Shown here in pieces: positions 56,120-64,000 of a stretch of 64,000 nucleotides of DNA. A model generated the notes under the pieces. That model was not told the origin of the DNA and ran no database searches. It saw nothing but the letters and a program-made list of their open reading frames with translations. Within the stretch, counting starts at the first letter, position 1; each line of letters opens with the position of its first letter. The position numbers were made by a program, and so were the translations under genes. The stretch is from Roseovarius sp. (GTDB lineage: Bacteria; Pseudomonadota; Alphaproteobacteria; Rhodobacterales; Rhodobacteraceae), in contig PBIL01000002.1 in NCBI GenBank assembly GCA_002720475.1, forward strand, positions 3,099 to 67,098. The letters run 5' to 3'.

Positions 56120-56899
56120 TCAGAACGTGGCGTTGATCGCGCCCCCGTCGAGCAGGATGTTCTGCCCGATGATGAAGCCCGCATGCTGACTGCACAGGAA
56201 CGCGCAGGCCGCGCCGAACTCCTCGGGCGTGCCGTAGCGGCCCGCCGGGATCGTGGCGCAGCGGCGCGCGCGCGCCTCCTCGAGCGTGATCCCCTCGCGC
56301 TCGGCCACGCCGGAATCGAGCGACACGGCCCGGTCGGTGGCGTGGATCCCCGGCAGCAGGTTGTTCATCATCACCCCCTTGCCCGCCACCTGCCGCGCCG
56401 TGCCCGCGACATAGCCGGTGAGCCCCGTGCGCGCGGCGTTGGACAGCCCCAGGATCGGGATGGGTGCCTTGACCGATTGCGAGGTGATGTTGACCACCCG
56501 GCCCCAGCCCCGTGCCATCATTCCCGGCACCAGCGCCTTGATGAGGGCGATGGGGGTGAGCATGTTGGCATCAAGCGCGGCGATGAAATCGGCGCGCTCC
56601 CAGTCGGTCCACATCCCCGGCGGCGGGCCGCCCGCATTGGTGACAAGGATATCCACCTCGTCCGCCGCCCCGAGAACGGCGGCGCGGCCCGCGTCGGTCG
56701 TGATGTCGGCGGCCACCGTGACCACCGCAACGCCGAATTCCTGCCGGATCGCCGCCGCCGCCGATTCGAGCGCCTCCGCGCCGCGCGCATTCATCACCAG
56801 ATCGACACCTGCCCCGGCCAGCGCCCGCGCGCAGCCCAGCCCCAGCCCCCTCGACGAGGCGCAGACCAGCGCGCGCCGGCCCCTGATTCCCAGATCCAT
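56120..56899 (-). CDS. SDR family protein lacking the usual catalytic Tyr/Lys
   Basis: 259 residues of the SDR fold. The nucleotide loop is CASSRGLGLGCARAL (residues ~13-27), and NAGG lies near residue 88. At the catalytic position the normal YxxxK is absent; the region reads ITSQSVKAPIPILGLSNAAR, so Tyr is replaced by Leu. A subfamily of SDRs with this replacement is known in proteobacteria, of uncertain activity. It ends NILLDGGAINATF, a normal SDR terminus. Confidence 0.8.
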   Translation of the reverse strand: MDLGIRGRRALVCASSRGLGLGCARALAGAGVDLVMNARGAEALESAAAAIRQEFGVAVVTVAADITTDAGRAAVLGAADEVDILVTNAGGPPPGMWTDWERADFIAALDANMLTPIALIKALVPGMMARGWGRVVNITSQSVKAPIPILGLSNAARTGLTGYVAGTARQVAGKGVMMNNLLPGIHATDRAVSLDSGVAEREGITLEEARARRCATIPAGRYGTPEEFGAACAFLCSQHAGFIIGQNILLDGGAINATF

Positions 56900-57073
56900 C
56901 TCGCGTTCCTCCCTCTGTCTGTCCGGAATAGCATCCGCGCGCGGGACATGGCCAGCCGCACCGTTCGGCAGCTTTCCGCGCGCGCCGGGTTTTCTTGCCG
57001 GAATTGACCCGAAGGTGCCACAATCCTACCCTAGCTTTCCTCAACCAGTCACCCGTTGCCGAGTCTTCCTGCC

Positions 57074-58084
57074 ATGCCGCTTCGCTCCGACCGTCCCGCC
57101 CAGTCCGTTCTCGTCCATGAGGCGGACGATCTGCGCGTGGTGAACGGGGCCAACCTGGGGGATTCGCTCTCCTTCGCGGACGAGCTTGACCTTGACGACA
57201 TCTACGAGCTGGGGCCGCGCGCCCGCACCCGGCGGCTGGCGCTGGTGATGGATGGCGACGGGCCCTTCACCATCGGCGAGGGGTCCGAACTCGGCACGCC
57301 CGGTGCGGCGGTCCATCTCGATTCCTGCCTGACGCTCATGCCCGCCTCGGGCAACGTGGCGGAGGTGCTGATCTTCGTCGAGACCGATGCGGAGGGCTGC
57401 GTCGCCGCGGTCTACGCCATGCCGCTTGCCCATCTCGTGCCGCGCACGGGCTACGCGCTTGTCGGCATCGACCGCACGGGCGCGCGCCAGCGCTTCGCGC
57501 AGGCCGCCTGCGTCTCCTTCACGCGGGGCACGCGGATCACCATGGCCACCGGCGCGCAGGTGCCGGTCGAGGCGCTCAGCCCCGGCGACATGGTGCTTAC
57601 CCGCGACGACGGCCCGCAGCCGCTGCGCTGGATCGGCCATACCACGATGCGCGCCATCGGCGAATTTGCCCCGGTGCGGATCACGGCCGGCACCCTCAAC
57701 AACGCGGACGACCTGCTGGTGAGCCCCGATCACCGGCTCTTCATCTACCAGCGCGACGACACGCTCGGCGCGGGGCGGCGCGAGGTTCTGGTGCGCGCGC
57801 GCCACCTCGTCAACGGCGACAGCGTGCGGATCGAGACCGGCGGACATGTCGATTACGTGCAGCTTCTCTTCGACCACCACCAGATCATCTATGCCGAGGG
57901 GATCGCCGCCGAGACCATGCTGCTCGATCCGCGCACCCGCCCCGCCCTGCCCGAGGGCGCGGCGGCGGAGATCGCCCCCGACGGTGATCACGCCGCGCGC
58001 GCGCATCTGCAATTCGAGATCAGCCGCGCCCTGCTCGATCATCCCAACGCCGCCGACCTGCTCAAGCGCGCCTCCACCCGATAG
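57074..58084 (+). CDS. Hint-domain protein (second in window)
   Basis: 336 residues. The N-terminal ~140 residues are acidic, without RTX repeats or signal peptide. From Cys146 (ACVSFTRGTRI) a Hint_2 domain follows: VEALSPGDMVLTRDDG, VSPDHRLFI, YVQLLFDHHQIIYAEG. It resembles the C-terminus of the RTX-Hint protein at 20.3 kb. Start at ATG 57074; a TTG at 57056 is possible. Function of the group is unknown; probably extracellular. Confidence 0.8.
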   Translation: MPLRSDRPAQSVLVHEADDLRVVNGANLGDSLSFADELDLDDIYELGPRARTRRLALVMDGDGPFTIGEGSELGTPGAAVHLDSCLTLMPASGNVAEVLIFVETDAEGCVAAVYAMPLAHLVPRTGYALVGIDRTGARQRFAQAACVSFTRGTRITMATGAQVPVEALSPGDMVLTRDDGPQPLRWIGHTTMRAIGEFAPVRITAGTLNNADDLLVSPDHRLFIYQRDDTLGAGRREVLVRARHLVNGDSVRIETGGHVDYVQLLFDHHQIIYAEGIAAETMLLDPRTRPALPEGAAAEIAPDGDHAARAHLQFEISRALLDHPNAADLLKRASTR

Positions 58085-58120
58085 GCCCCGGCGCGCGTCG
58101 GCGGGCGCCGGCGGGCGGCT

Positions 58121-58900
58121 TCAGCGCCCCTCGAACTGCGGCGGGCGTTTCTCGAGAAAGGCCATCACGCCCTCCTTGAAATCGCGGCTCTGCCCGCAGC
58201 GGCCCTGCAGCCGCGCCTCGAGATCGAGCTGCGCCTCGAGCGTGTTGGACCAGCTTTCGCGCAGCGCCTGCCGGATGCCCGCGAAGGTTTGCGTCGGCCC
58301 CTTGGCAAGCTGTGCCGCGCGCGCCCGCCAATGCGCGGCAAAGCCTTCGTCGCTCACCGCTTCCCAGATCATGCCCCAGTCGCTCGCCTGCCGGGCACCG
58401 ATCGGTTCGGCAAAGAGCGCCGCCCCCATCGCCTTGGCCATGCCCATCTGGCGCGGCAGGACCCAGGTGCCGCCCGCATCGGGCACCAGCCCGATCCGCG
58501 CGAAGGCTTGCAGGAAATAGGCGCTCTCGGCGGCGATCACCACATCGGCCACCAGCGCAAGATTGGACCCCGCCCCCGCCGCGGGCCCGTTCACCGCCGA
58601 AATGACCGGCACGGGACAATCGGTGATGGCGCGCAGCATCGGCACGTATTCCTCGCGCAGCACCCGCTCCAGATCGAGGCTCGCCACGTCGCCGCCATCG
58701 GTCAGGTCCTGCCCCGAACAGAACGCCTTGCCTGCCCCGGTCAGCACGACAACCCGCGCCGCGCGCCCGGCATGGGCCATCGCGTCGGTGATCTCGGCGC
58801 GCATCTGCGCATTGAGCGCGTTCATCTTCTCGGGCCGGTTGAGGCAGAGCACGGCGATGGTCTCGGCCATGTCGAGCGTGATGGTCTGGTAGTCCTTCAT
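58121..58900 (-). CDS. paaG: Enoyl-CoA hydratase/isomerase, PaaG-like
   Basis: 259-residue crotonase. The oxyanion-hole segments are GAGKAFCSGQDL and NGPAAGAGSNLAL, and the acidic residue lies in ARIGLVPDAGGTW, as in PaaG (epoxyphenylacetyl-CoA isomerase) rather than in ordinary enoyl-CoA hydratases, which carry a Glu pair. No other phenylacetate genes are adjacent, so the substrate is uncertain. It ends the ccm run; start 58900. Confidence 0.78.
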   Translation of the reverse strand: MKDYQTITLDMAETIAVLCLNRPEKMNALNAQMRAEITDAMAHAGRAARVVVLTGAGKAFCSGQDLTDGGDVASLDLERVLREEYVPMLRAITDCPVPVISAVNGPAAGAGSNLALVADVVIAAESAYFLQAFARIGLVPDAGGTWVLPRQMGMAKAMGAALFAEPIGARQASDWGMIWEAVSDEGFAAHWRARAAQLAKGPTQTFAGIRQALRESWSNTLEAQLDLEARLQGRCGQSRDFKEGVMAFLEKRPPQFEGR

Positions 58901-58972
58901 GTCGGCGGGCCTTTCGCTGATCCTGCGCCCCTTAGAGCGCAGCCATGGCAAAAGGCCAAGCGAAACGGCGCG

Positions 58973-59425
58973 TCAGTCGCGCAGTATGTCGCGCAACCGC
59001 GCCTCTTCCTCGGCGCTCAGGCGCACGGCCTCTGCCTCGGGGGCAGAGGCGCGGCGGCGCAGGTAGAGCCCGGCAATGACCAGCCCCGCGCCCAGCATCA
59101 GCGGCCCGGCCAGCCACAAGATCAGGTTCGCGCCGGTGGCAGTCGGGTTCAGCAGCACGTATTCGCCATAGCGGTCCACGATATAGGCCACCGCCTCCTC
59201 GTCCGTGTCGCCCGCGACCAGCCGCTCGCGGACCAGAAGACGCAGGTCGCGCGCCAGCTCGGCATTGGACTCGTCGATGCTCTCGTTGCGGCAGACAAGA
59301 CAGCGCAGACCGGCGGAGATGTCGCGCGCGCGCGCCTCGAGCGCCGGATCGCCAAGGATCTCGTCGGGCTGCACAGCAAGCGCGGGCGCGGCCAGAAGGC
59401 AGAGCCCGAGAATGAGGCCCCTCAT
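58973..59425 (-). CDS. ccmH: Cytochrome c-type biogenesis protein CcmH
   Basis: 150 residues: signal peptide (residues ~1-17), the thiol motif LRCLVC (Cys42, Cys45) that reduces apocytochrome cysteines, and a TM helix (~102-122). ATGA overlap with ccmF. Corresponds to the N-terminal half of E. coli CcmH (Ccl2). Confidence 0.93.
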   Translation of the reverse strand: MRGLILGLCLLAAPALAVQPDEILGDPALEARARDISAGLRCLVCRNESIDESNAELARDLRLLVRERLVAGDTDEEAVAYIVDRYGEYVLLNPTATGANLILWLAGPLMLGAGLVIAGLYLRRRASAPEAEAVRLSAEEEARLRDILRD

Positions 59426-61386
59426 TCCGCGGGCACCCCTTGCGGGACCTTGCGCGCACCCGCCGCCACCCGGAACCGGCGGTCGCTCAGCGACAGGAGC
59501 CCGCCAAGCGCCATCAGGATCGCGCCGCCCCAGATCCAGTTGGCCAGCGGCTTGTAATAGCTGCGCACCGCCCAGCCGCCGCCCTCCTGCGGGTCGCCCA
59601 CGGCGATGTAGATGTCACGCAGGAACCCGTTGTCGAGCGCGGCCTCCGTCGTGGGCATCTGCGCCACCGGATAGATGCGCTTCTCGGGATGCAGCCTGCC
59701 CACCTCGCGCCCCTCGCGCAGGAGGGCGAAACGCGCCGTGGTCGAAAGGTAGTTCGGCCCCTCCACCTGCTCCACCGTGTCGAGACGCAGCGTATAGCCC
59801 GCGATATCGACGGTGTCGCCCTCCTGCATCACGCGGATATCCTCGGTCTGCCAGGCCATCATCGCGGCCACCCCGGCGATGGTCACGCCAAAACCGGCAT
59901 GGGCCACCGACTTGCCCCAGTCCGCACGCGGCAGGCGCGCAAGCCGCGCCAGCCGCCCCTGTCCCCTGCCGGTGCGAGACCAGAGATCGGTCACCGCGCC
60001 GCCGATCAGCCAGGCCGCCAGGAAAAGCCCGATGGGCCCCAGGGCCGAGCGCCCGGACTGCATTGCCCAGGCCAGCGCGCCCACGGCGAGCGCCAGCCCG
60101 AAGGCCGGCACAAGCGCACGCAGGATGCGCCCCAGCTTCGCACGCTTCCACGGCAGCATCGCGCCCACCGGCAGGATGAGGCCAAGCGCCAGCATGAAGG
60201 GCGAGAAGGCCGCGTTGAAGAACGGCGCGCCCACCGACAGCTTGCGCGCAAAGGCCATTTCCGCCACCAGCGGCCAGACCGTGCCCACGAAGACAACGAA
60301 GGCCGAGACCGCGAGCAGGATGTTGTTGAGCACCAGCACCGATTCGCGGCTGACCATGGAAAACACGCCCTTGGCCTGCATCGCGCCCGCCCGGGCGGCG
60401 AAAAGCGTGAGCGCGCCCATCATGAAGACCGCGAGAATGGCGAGCAGGAAAACGCCCCGCTCCGGGTCGGTTGCGAAGGCGTGAACGCTTGTCAGCACGC
60501 CCGAGCGGGTGATGAAGGCCCCCACCATGGAAAAGCCGAAGGCGATGATCGCCATGAGGATCGTCCAGCTTTTCAGCGCCTCGCGCTTCTCGACCACGAT
60601 GGCCGAGTGCAGAAGCGCCGCGGCGATCAGCCAGGGCATGAACGAGGCGTTCTCCACCGGGTCCCAGAACCAGAACCCGCCCCAGCCCAGCTCGTAATAG
60701 GCCCACCAGGAGCCGAGCCCGATCCCGATCGTCAGGAAGATCCAGGCCGCCAGCGTCCAGGGCCGCACCCAGCGGCCCCAGGCGGCATCGACCCGCCCCT
60801 CGATCAGCGCGGCGACCGCGAAGGAGAAGGTCATCGAAAGGCCGACATAGCCGAGATAGAGAAACGGCGGATGAAAGGCGAGGCCGGGATCCTGCAAGAG
60901 CGGGTTGAGGTCCTGCCCGTTGAAGGGCGGCACCGCCATGCGCAGGAACGGGTTCGAGGTGAACACAATGAAGAGGAAGAACGCCACGCCGATCATCGCC
61001 TGCACCGAGAGCACCCGCGCCCGCAGTGTCGGCGGCAGGTTGGTTCCGAACCACGCCACCGCCGCCCCGAACAGCGCCACGATCAGCACCCAGAGCAGCA
61101 TCGAGCCCTCGTGGTTGCCCCAGACACCGGTGATCTTGTAGAGCAGCGGCTTGTCCGTGTGGCTGTTGAGCACCACCAGCCGCAGCGAGAAATCCGAGGT
61201 GACGAAGGCATGGGTCAGCGCCGCAAACGAGGCCGCCGTCAGCAGGAACTGCGCCACCGCCGCAGGCTCTGCCACCGCCATCCAGCCCGGCCATCGCTTG
61301 TGCGCGCCGATGAGCGGGACCGTGGACTGAAGCACCGCCACCAGGCAGGCGAGGATGAGGGCGAAATGACCAAGCTCCGTAATCAT
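59422..61386 (-). CDS. ccmF: Haem lyase CcmF
   Basis: 654-residue polytopic inner-membrane protein. It contains the tryptophan-rich WWD-type segment GSWWAYYELGWGGFWFWDPVENASF (about residues 220-245), the WGNHEGSML motif, and about 14-15 TM helices. Attaches haem to apocytochrome c with CcmH. Start ATG 61386; the upstream frame is Arg/Pro-rich. Confidence 0.95.
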   Translation of the reverse strand: MITELGHFALILACLVAVLQSTVPLIGAHKRWPGWMAVAEPAAVAQFLLTAASFAALTHAFVTSDFSLRLVVLNSHTDKPLLYKITGVWGNHEGSMLLWVLIVALFGAAVAWFGTNLPPTLRARVLSVQAMIGVAFFLFIVFTSNPFLRMAVPPFNGQDLNPLLQDPGLAFHPPFLYLGYVGLSMTFSFAVAALIEGRVDAAWGRWVRPWTLAAWIFLTIGIGLGSWWAYYELGWGGFWFWDPVENASFMPWLIAAALLHSAIVVEKREALKSWTILMAIIAFGFSMVGAFITRSGVLTSVHAFATDPERGVFLLAILAVFMMGALTLFAARAGAMQAKGVFSMVSRESVLVLNNILLAVSAFVVFVGTVWPLVAEMAFARKLSVGAPFFNAAFSPFMLALGLILPVGAMLPWKRAKLGRILRALVPAFGLALAVGALAWAMQSGRSALGPIGLFLAAWLIGGAVTDLWSRTGRGQGRLARLARLPRADWGKSVAHAGFGVTIAGVAAMMAWQTEDIRVMQEGDTVDIAGYTLRLDTVEQVEGPNYLSTTARFALLREGREVGRLHPEKRIYPVAQMPTTEAALDNGFLRDIYIAVGDPQEGGGWAVRSYYKPLANWIWGGAILMALGGLLSLSDRRFRVAAGARKVPQGVPAE

Positions 61387-61444
61387 GCCCGGATGATAAC
61401 GCAGCGGCGCGGGCGGTCCAATCGCAATCGGAGCCGCGCGCGGA

Positions 61445-62017
61445 TCACATTGTCGCGGGCCGCGCGCGCCACTCCTCAAGGGCGCGGTTGGCCTCGGGCC
61501 TGCCCGCCGCAAGCACGGCCTGCGCATCCGCCCCCGGATCGGCCGCGCCGGGGCTTGTCGCCCGCAGGGCGCGCAGCGCCGTCACCGTCTCCACGACCTG
61601 CGGCGCGCGCGCCAGCGTCGCGGCCAGCGAACGCTGGAACTCCTGCCCCTTGGCCTGATGCCGCGCCCCGAAATAGAAGCTGACCACGGCCCCCAGCAGC
61701 CACCAGAGCGGCTCGGGCACGAGCGCGAGCCCGGCCATGCGCTCGCCGAACCACAGCGGATCGACCATCGCCGCCGCCATCAGCCCCAGCGTCCCCAGCG
61801 CCATCGCCGGGCGCGGCAGGCGATTGAGCCCGTCGATGACGCGATCGAAGAGGCTTCGCCGGTCGCCGCCGAACTCCGCCGCCATCTGTTCGAGCGCGGC
61901 GCGCTGCATCTCCGCGCCGCGCGCGTCCGATGCCTCGGCATTCACGCGGAACACCTCGGCCGTCTCGCGCAGGACATTGCCGCCGCCGAAGAGAATTCTC
62001 AGGATATCGCTCACCAT
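61445..62017 (-). CDS. Holin family protein
   Basis: 190 residues with two to three hydrophobic segments (about 68-90 and 104-118) in the 3-TM holin pattern, an N-terminal amphipathic start and an Ala-rich charged tail. It overlaps the muramidase gene by 7 bases, and the pairing supports a holin role: it would let the muramidase reach the wall. It sits within a ccm gene run. Confidence 0.8.
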   Translation of the reverse strand: MVSDILRILFGGGNVLRETAEVFRVNAEASDARGAEMQRAALEQMAAEFGGDRRSLFDRVIDGLNRLPRPAMALGTLGLMAAAMVDPLWFGERMAGLALVPEPLWWLLGAVVSFYFGARHQAKGQEFQRSLAATLARAPQVVETVTALRALRATSPGAADPGADAQAVLAAGRPEANRALEEWRARPATM

Positions 62018-62619
62018 GCCGCCACCCTATGCCGGAACTCCGCCGCGCTCAGATGGAAGCGCGGCGCGATGAACTCTTCCGCGCGCCGGATCCAGCCGCC
62101 CTTGCCGCCCGCGCGGCTGCGCGCGAACTTGCGCAGGGCGGGGCGGGCATCGGCCAGGCGGAAATAGTAGTTGCGCCGCGCGATCCCGTAGGCATCGGCG
62201 ATATGGTCGGGAGCGGCCTTGGCGGCGGCCTCGGCCGCGGCCAGGGTCTGCGGTCCGATCACCCCGTCCACATCGACCGCGTGGCCCATCTCGCGCAAGA
62301 GCCGTTGCAGGATGCGCACCGCATTGGCACCCGCGTTCACCTGCATGTCGAAGACGCTGGCGCGCAGCACCTCGGGCAGGCGCGCGATGCCGGGGCGGTG
62401 ATAGTATTGCTCGATGAAGATCTCGACCGCCCGCGCACGGGTGAGGGCGCGCACATCTGCCATGTCGATCCCCCCGCTGCCATCAAGGTCAAGTCCCAGG
62501 CGGCGCATGGTATGGATCGTCACGCCGAAATTCGTGGCCCTGCCGGGATCGTCGGGATCGTTGACGAAGCCCCCCTCGCGGGCGACGATCTCCTCGGCCA
62601 GTTGCCGGACGCTTTTCAT
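62011..62619 (-). CDS. Holin-associated N-acetylmuramidase (GH108 type)
   Basis: 202 residues. The N-terminal glycoside hydrolase 108 domain has the catalytic EGGFVNDPDDPGRATNFGVT (Glu in EGG, residues ~15-18); a peptidoglycan-binding-3 domain follows (VDGVIGPQTLAA). No signal peptide, so export requires the holin. Start ATG 62619 with GAGGAGG. Homologues in gene transfer agent-type lysis cassettes are known. Confidence 0.85.
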   Translation of the reverse strand: MKSVRQLAEEIVAREGGFVNDPDDPGRATNFGVTIHTMRRLGLDLDGSGGIDMADVRALTRARAVEIFIEQYYHRPGIARLPEVLRASVFDMQVNAGANAVRILQRLLREMGHAVDVDGVIGPQTLAAAEAAAKAAPDHIADAYGIARRNYYFRLADARPALRKFARSRAGGKGGWIRRAEEFIAPRFHLSAAEFRHRVAAW

Positions 62620-62711
62620 GGGGCCCTCCTCTTGCCACGGGGTGCGGCGAGACTGGACGGCGGGCGGTTAACGACGGATGTGCCGGGCGCGCGGTGACAG
62701 GAGGTCACATT

Positions 62712-62772
62712 GGGGGCTCTGCCCCCGCCGCGCTTGCACGCGACTCCCCAAGGATATTTTCAGCCGGAAGAA
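62712..62772. repeat. Intergenic hairpin element of the Rhodobacteraceae type
   Basis: GGGGGC-TCT-GCCCCC (62712-62726) followed by CTCCCCAAGGATATTTTCAGCCGGAAGAA (62745-62772). I recall this two-part pattern (G/C hairpin plus a GGATATTTt-GCC-GAAGAA tail) as a frequent extragenic element in this family. It lies directly after the ccmE stop. Confidence 0.4.
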
Positions 62773-62777
62773 ACCGC

Positions 62778-63224
62778 TCAGCTGCCTTCGGGGGGCTGAT
62801 AGACGCCCTGATCCTTGAGCGCGTCCACCACTTCCCTGGGCATGTAATCCTCGTCATGCTTGGCGAGGATCTCGGTGGCGACGAACACGCCGTCCCGATA
62901 GCTCCCGGTGCCGACCATGCCCTGGTTCTCGGCGAAGAGATCGGGCAGGATGCCGCGATAGACGACCGGCACGGAGGCCCCGCCATCCGTCACCATGAAG
63001 CGCACCTCCTCGCCCTGGCCGCGCTCCAGCGTGCCCGCCTCGACCAGCCCGCCGATGCGGAACACCTCCGTGGGCGCGGGCGGCTCGGCCAGCACCTCGC
63101 TTGGCGCGCGGAAGAAGTTGATCCCGTCGCGCATGCCGTATCCGACCAGCGCCGTCGCGGCGACCAGCGCCAGGGCGGCAATCGCGATGATCTGGACGCG
63201 GCGCTTCTTCTTGAGGGTCTTCAT
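62778..63224 (-). CDS. ccmE: Cytochrome c maturation protein CcmE
   Basis: 148-residue periplasmic haem chaperone with one N-terminal TM anchor (residues ~12-30). The haem-binding His123 with Tyr127 lies in AKHDEDYMP. The gene begins 18 bases after argC and ends just before the muramidase region. Confidence 0.95.
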   Translation of the reverse strand: MKTLKKKRRVQIIAIAALALVAATALVGYGMRDGINFFRAPSEVLAEPPAPTEVFRIGGLVEAGTLERGQGEEVRFMVTDGGASVPVVYRGILPDLFAENQGMVGTGSYRDGVFVATEILAKHDEDYMPREVVDALKDQGVYQPPEGS

Positions 63225-63242
63225 GGGCCGGCCTTGTTCGGA

Positions 63243-64000
63243 TCAGGGGAAGACGGGGGCAAGCATGAGCCCCGCATCTTCCCTCTCAGATAACATCAGA
63301 TTGGCATTTTGCAACGCCTGCCCGCTGCTACCTTTCGTCAGGTTGTCGAGCGCGGCGATGACAATTGTCCGACCCTCGCGCCGGTCGGCCACCACGCCGA
63401 TATGACAGAAGTTGCTGCCCCGGATGTGGCGCGTGCTGGGCGTCTCGCCCGGGGGAAGGACATGCAGGAACGGCTCCCCGGCATAGGCGGCGGCCAGCGT
63501 GGCGTGGATCGCGCCCGCCTCGCCCCGCAGATAGGCGGTGGCGAGGATGCCGCGATTGGCCGGGATGAGATGCGGGGTGAACTGGATTTCCACCCGCCGC
63601 CCGGCCACGCGCGAGAGCTCCTGGTCGAACTCGCCCAGGTGGCGATGCGTCCCGCCCACCGCATAGGCGTGATAGCCTTCTGACAATTCGGCATGGAGCA
63701 GGTTCTCCTTCAGGCTGCGCCCGGCCCCCGACACGCCGCATTTCAGATCGAGGATGATCTCGTCCGGGTCGATCACCCCCGCCGCGAGAAGCGGGCGCAG
63801 GATGTATTGCCCCGTCGCCGCGTTGCAGCCCGTGCCCGCCACCAGCCGCGCGGCGCGGATCTCCTCTCGGTAGAACTCGGTCAGGCCATAGACCGCCTCC
63901 TTCTGCAACTCGGGCGCGGCATGGGGGGTGCCATACCATGTCTCGTAAGCGCCCGGATCGCGCAGCCGGAAATCCGCCGAGAGATCCACGACCCGCAACC
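63243..64000 (-). CDS. argC: N-acetyl-gamma-glutamyl-phosphate reductase (N-terminus beyond window)
   Basis: C-terminal ~252 codons of ArgC, entering the window at 64000. Nucleophile Cys is in [11 protein letters not shown], then [12 protein letters not shown], and the substrate motif [12 protein letters not shown]. Third enzyme of arginine biosynthesis. The frame is open to the edge, so the true start lies outside. Confidence 0.93.
   Translation of the reverse strand, partial: LRVVDLSADFRLRDPGAYETWYGTPHAAPELQKEAVYGLTEFYREEIRAARLVAGTGCNAATGQYILRPLLAAGVIDPDEIILDLKCGVSGAGRSLKENLLHAELSEGYHAYAVGGTHRHLGEFDQELSRVAGRRVEIQFTPHLIPANRGILATAYLRGEAGAIHATLAAAYAGEPFLHVLPPGETPSTRHIRGSNFCHIGVVADRREGRTIVIAALDNLTKGSSGQALQNANLMLSEREDAGLMLAPVFP

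Noticed and set aside
59440..61683. 747-codon open frame on the plus strand
   Set aside because: Antisense to ccmF; His/Arg/Glu-rich, no domain.

Overview
The window is a chromosomal segment of a high-GC alphaproteobacterium, most likely a marine Rhodobacterales/Paracoccaceae (Roseobacter-type) species. The support is the gene set and its local order: a chvI-chvG-hprK-rapZ-EIIA-ptsH block divergent from pckA, fabD-fabG-acpP-fabF-mltG, ccmE-muramidase-holin-ccmF-ccmH, Hint-domain proteins, a CybB-YceI fusion and paired porins. Coding density is very high and start codons include ATG, GTG and at least one TTG. I saw no rRNA, tRNA or CRISPR array.

Layout. 1-4.7 kb: an SDR enzyme (cut by the window edge), an SH3-domain protein, parC and an acyltransferase. 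4.7-9.2 kb: a minus-strand regulatory run of HPr, EIIA(Man), RapZ, short HPr kinase, ChvG and ChvI. 9.6-11.2 kb: pckA. 11.2-12.1 kb: gene debris, with an IS5-type transposase scrap next to the last ~98 codons of a CapD/WbpM-type sugar-nucleotide dehydratase. 12.2-18.8 kb: flavin reductase, MFS transporter, DUF2842, purA, a methyltransferase, secG and pyrG. 18.8-29.5 kb: DUF4274-like protein, an 0.87 kb untranslated stretch, an RTX-Hint protein, DUF2927 lipoprotein, a 56-aa membrane protein, a VWA protein, RF3 (prfC), a flavin/Fe-S oxidoreductase and a lipoprotein. 29.5-34.8 kb: three overlapping tandem sulfotransferases preceded by two mosaic porins. 35.0-42.5 kb: aminotransferase, DUF2189 protein, riboflavin synthase, and a capsule group (KpsS-like, outer-membrane export lipoprotein, KpsC-like). 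42.5-48.1 kb: mltG, fabF, a divergent HisA-like protein, acpP, fabG and fabD. 48.3-55.5 kb: CybB-YceI fusion, Trm112-like, LON-substrate-binding, thioredoxin/TPR, exonuclease III, agmatinase family, an OmpR-type regulator and RibA. 55.5-64 kb: DUF3833 lipoprotein, an atypical SDR, a second Hint protein, a PaaG-like hydratase, ccmH, ccmF, holin, muramidase, ccmE and the truncated argC.

How the genes work together. The HPr/HPrK/EIIA set with no sugar permease, next to ChvG/ChvI and pckA, looks like a regulatory phosphorelay tied to carbon flow and envelope stress. The fab block supplies fatty acids. The kps-like genes and possibly the sulfotransferases modify the cell surface. The ccm genes mature c-type cytochromes, and the holin-muramidase pair embedded among them looks like a small lysis cassette. 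The items most worth a second look are the sulfotransferase-porin block, the lysis cassette inside the ccm run, the HisA-like protein with a substituted catalytic Asp, the tandem direct repeats upstream of pckA, and an FNR-type site in a convergent gap with no visible target.
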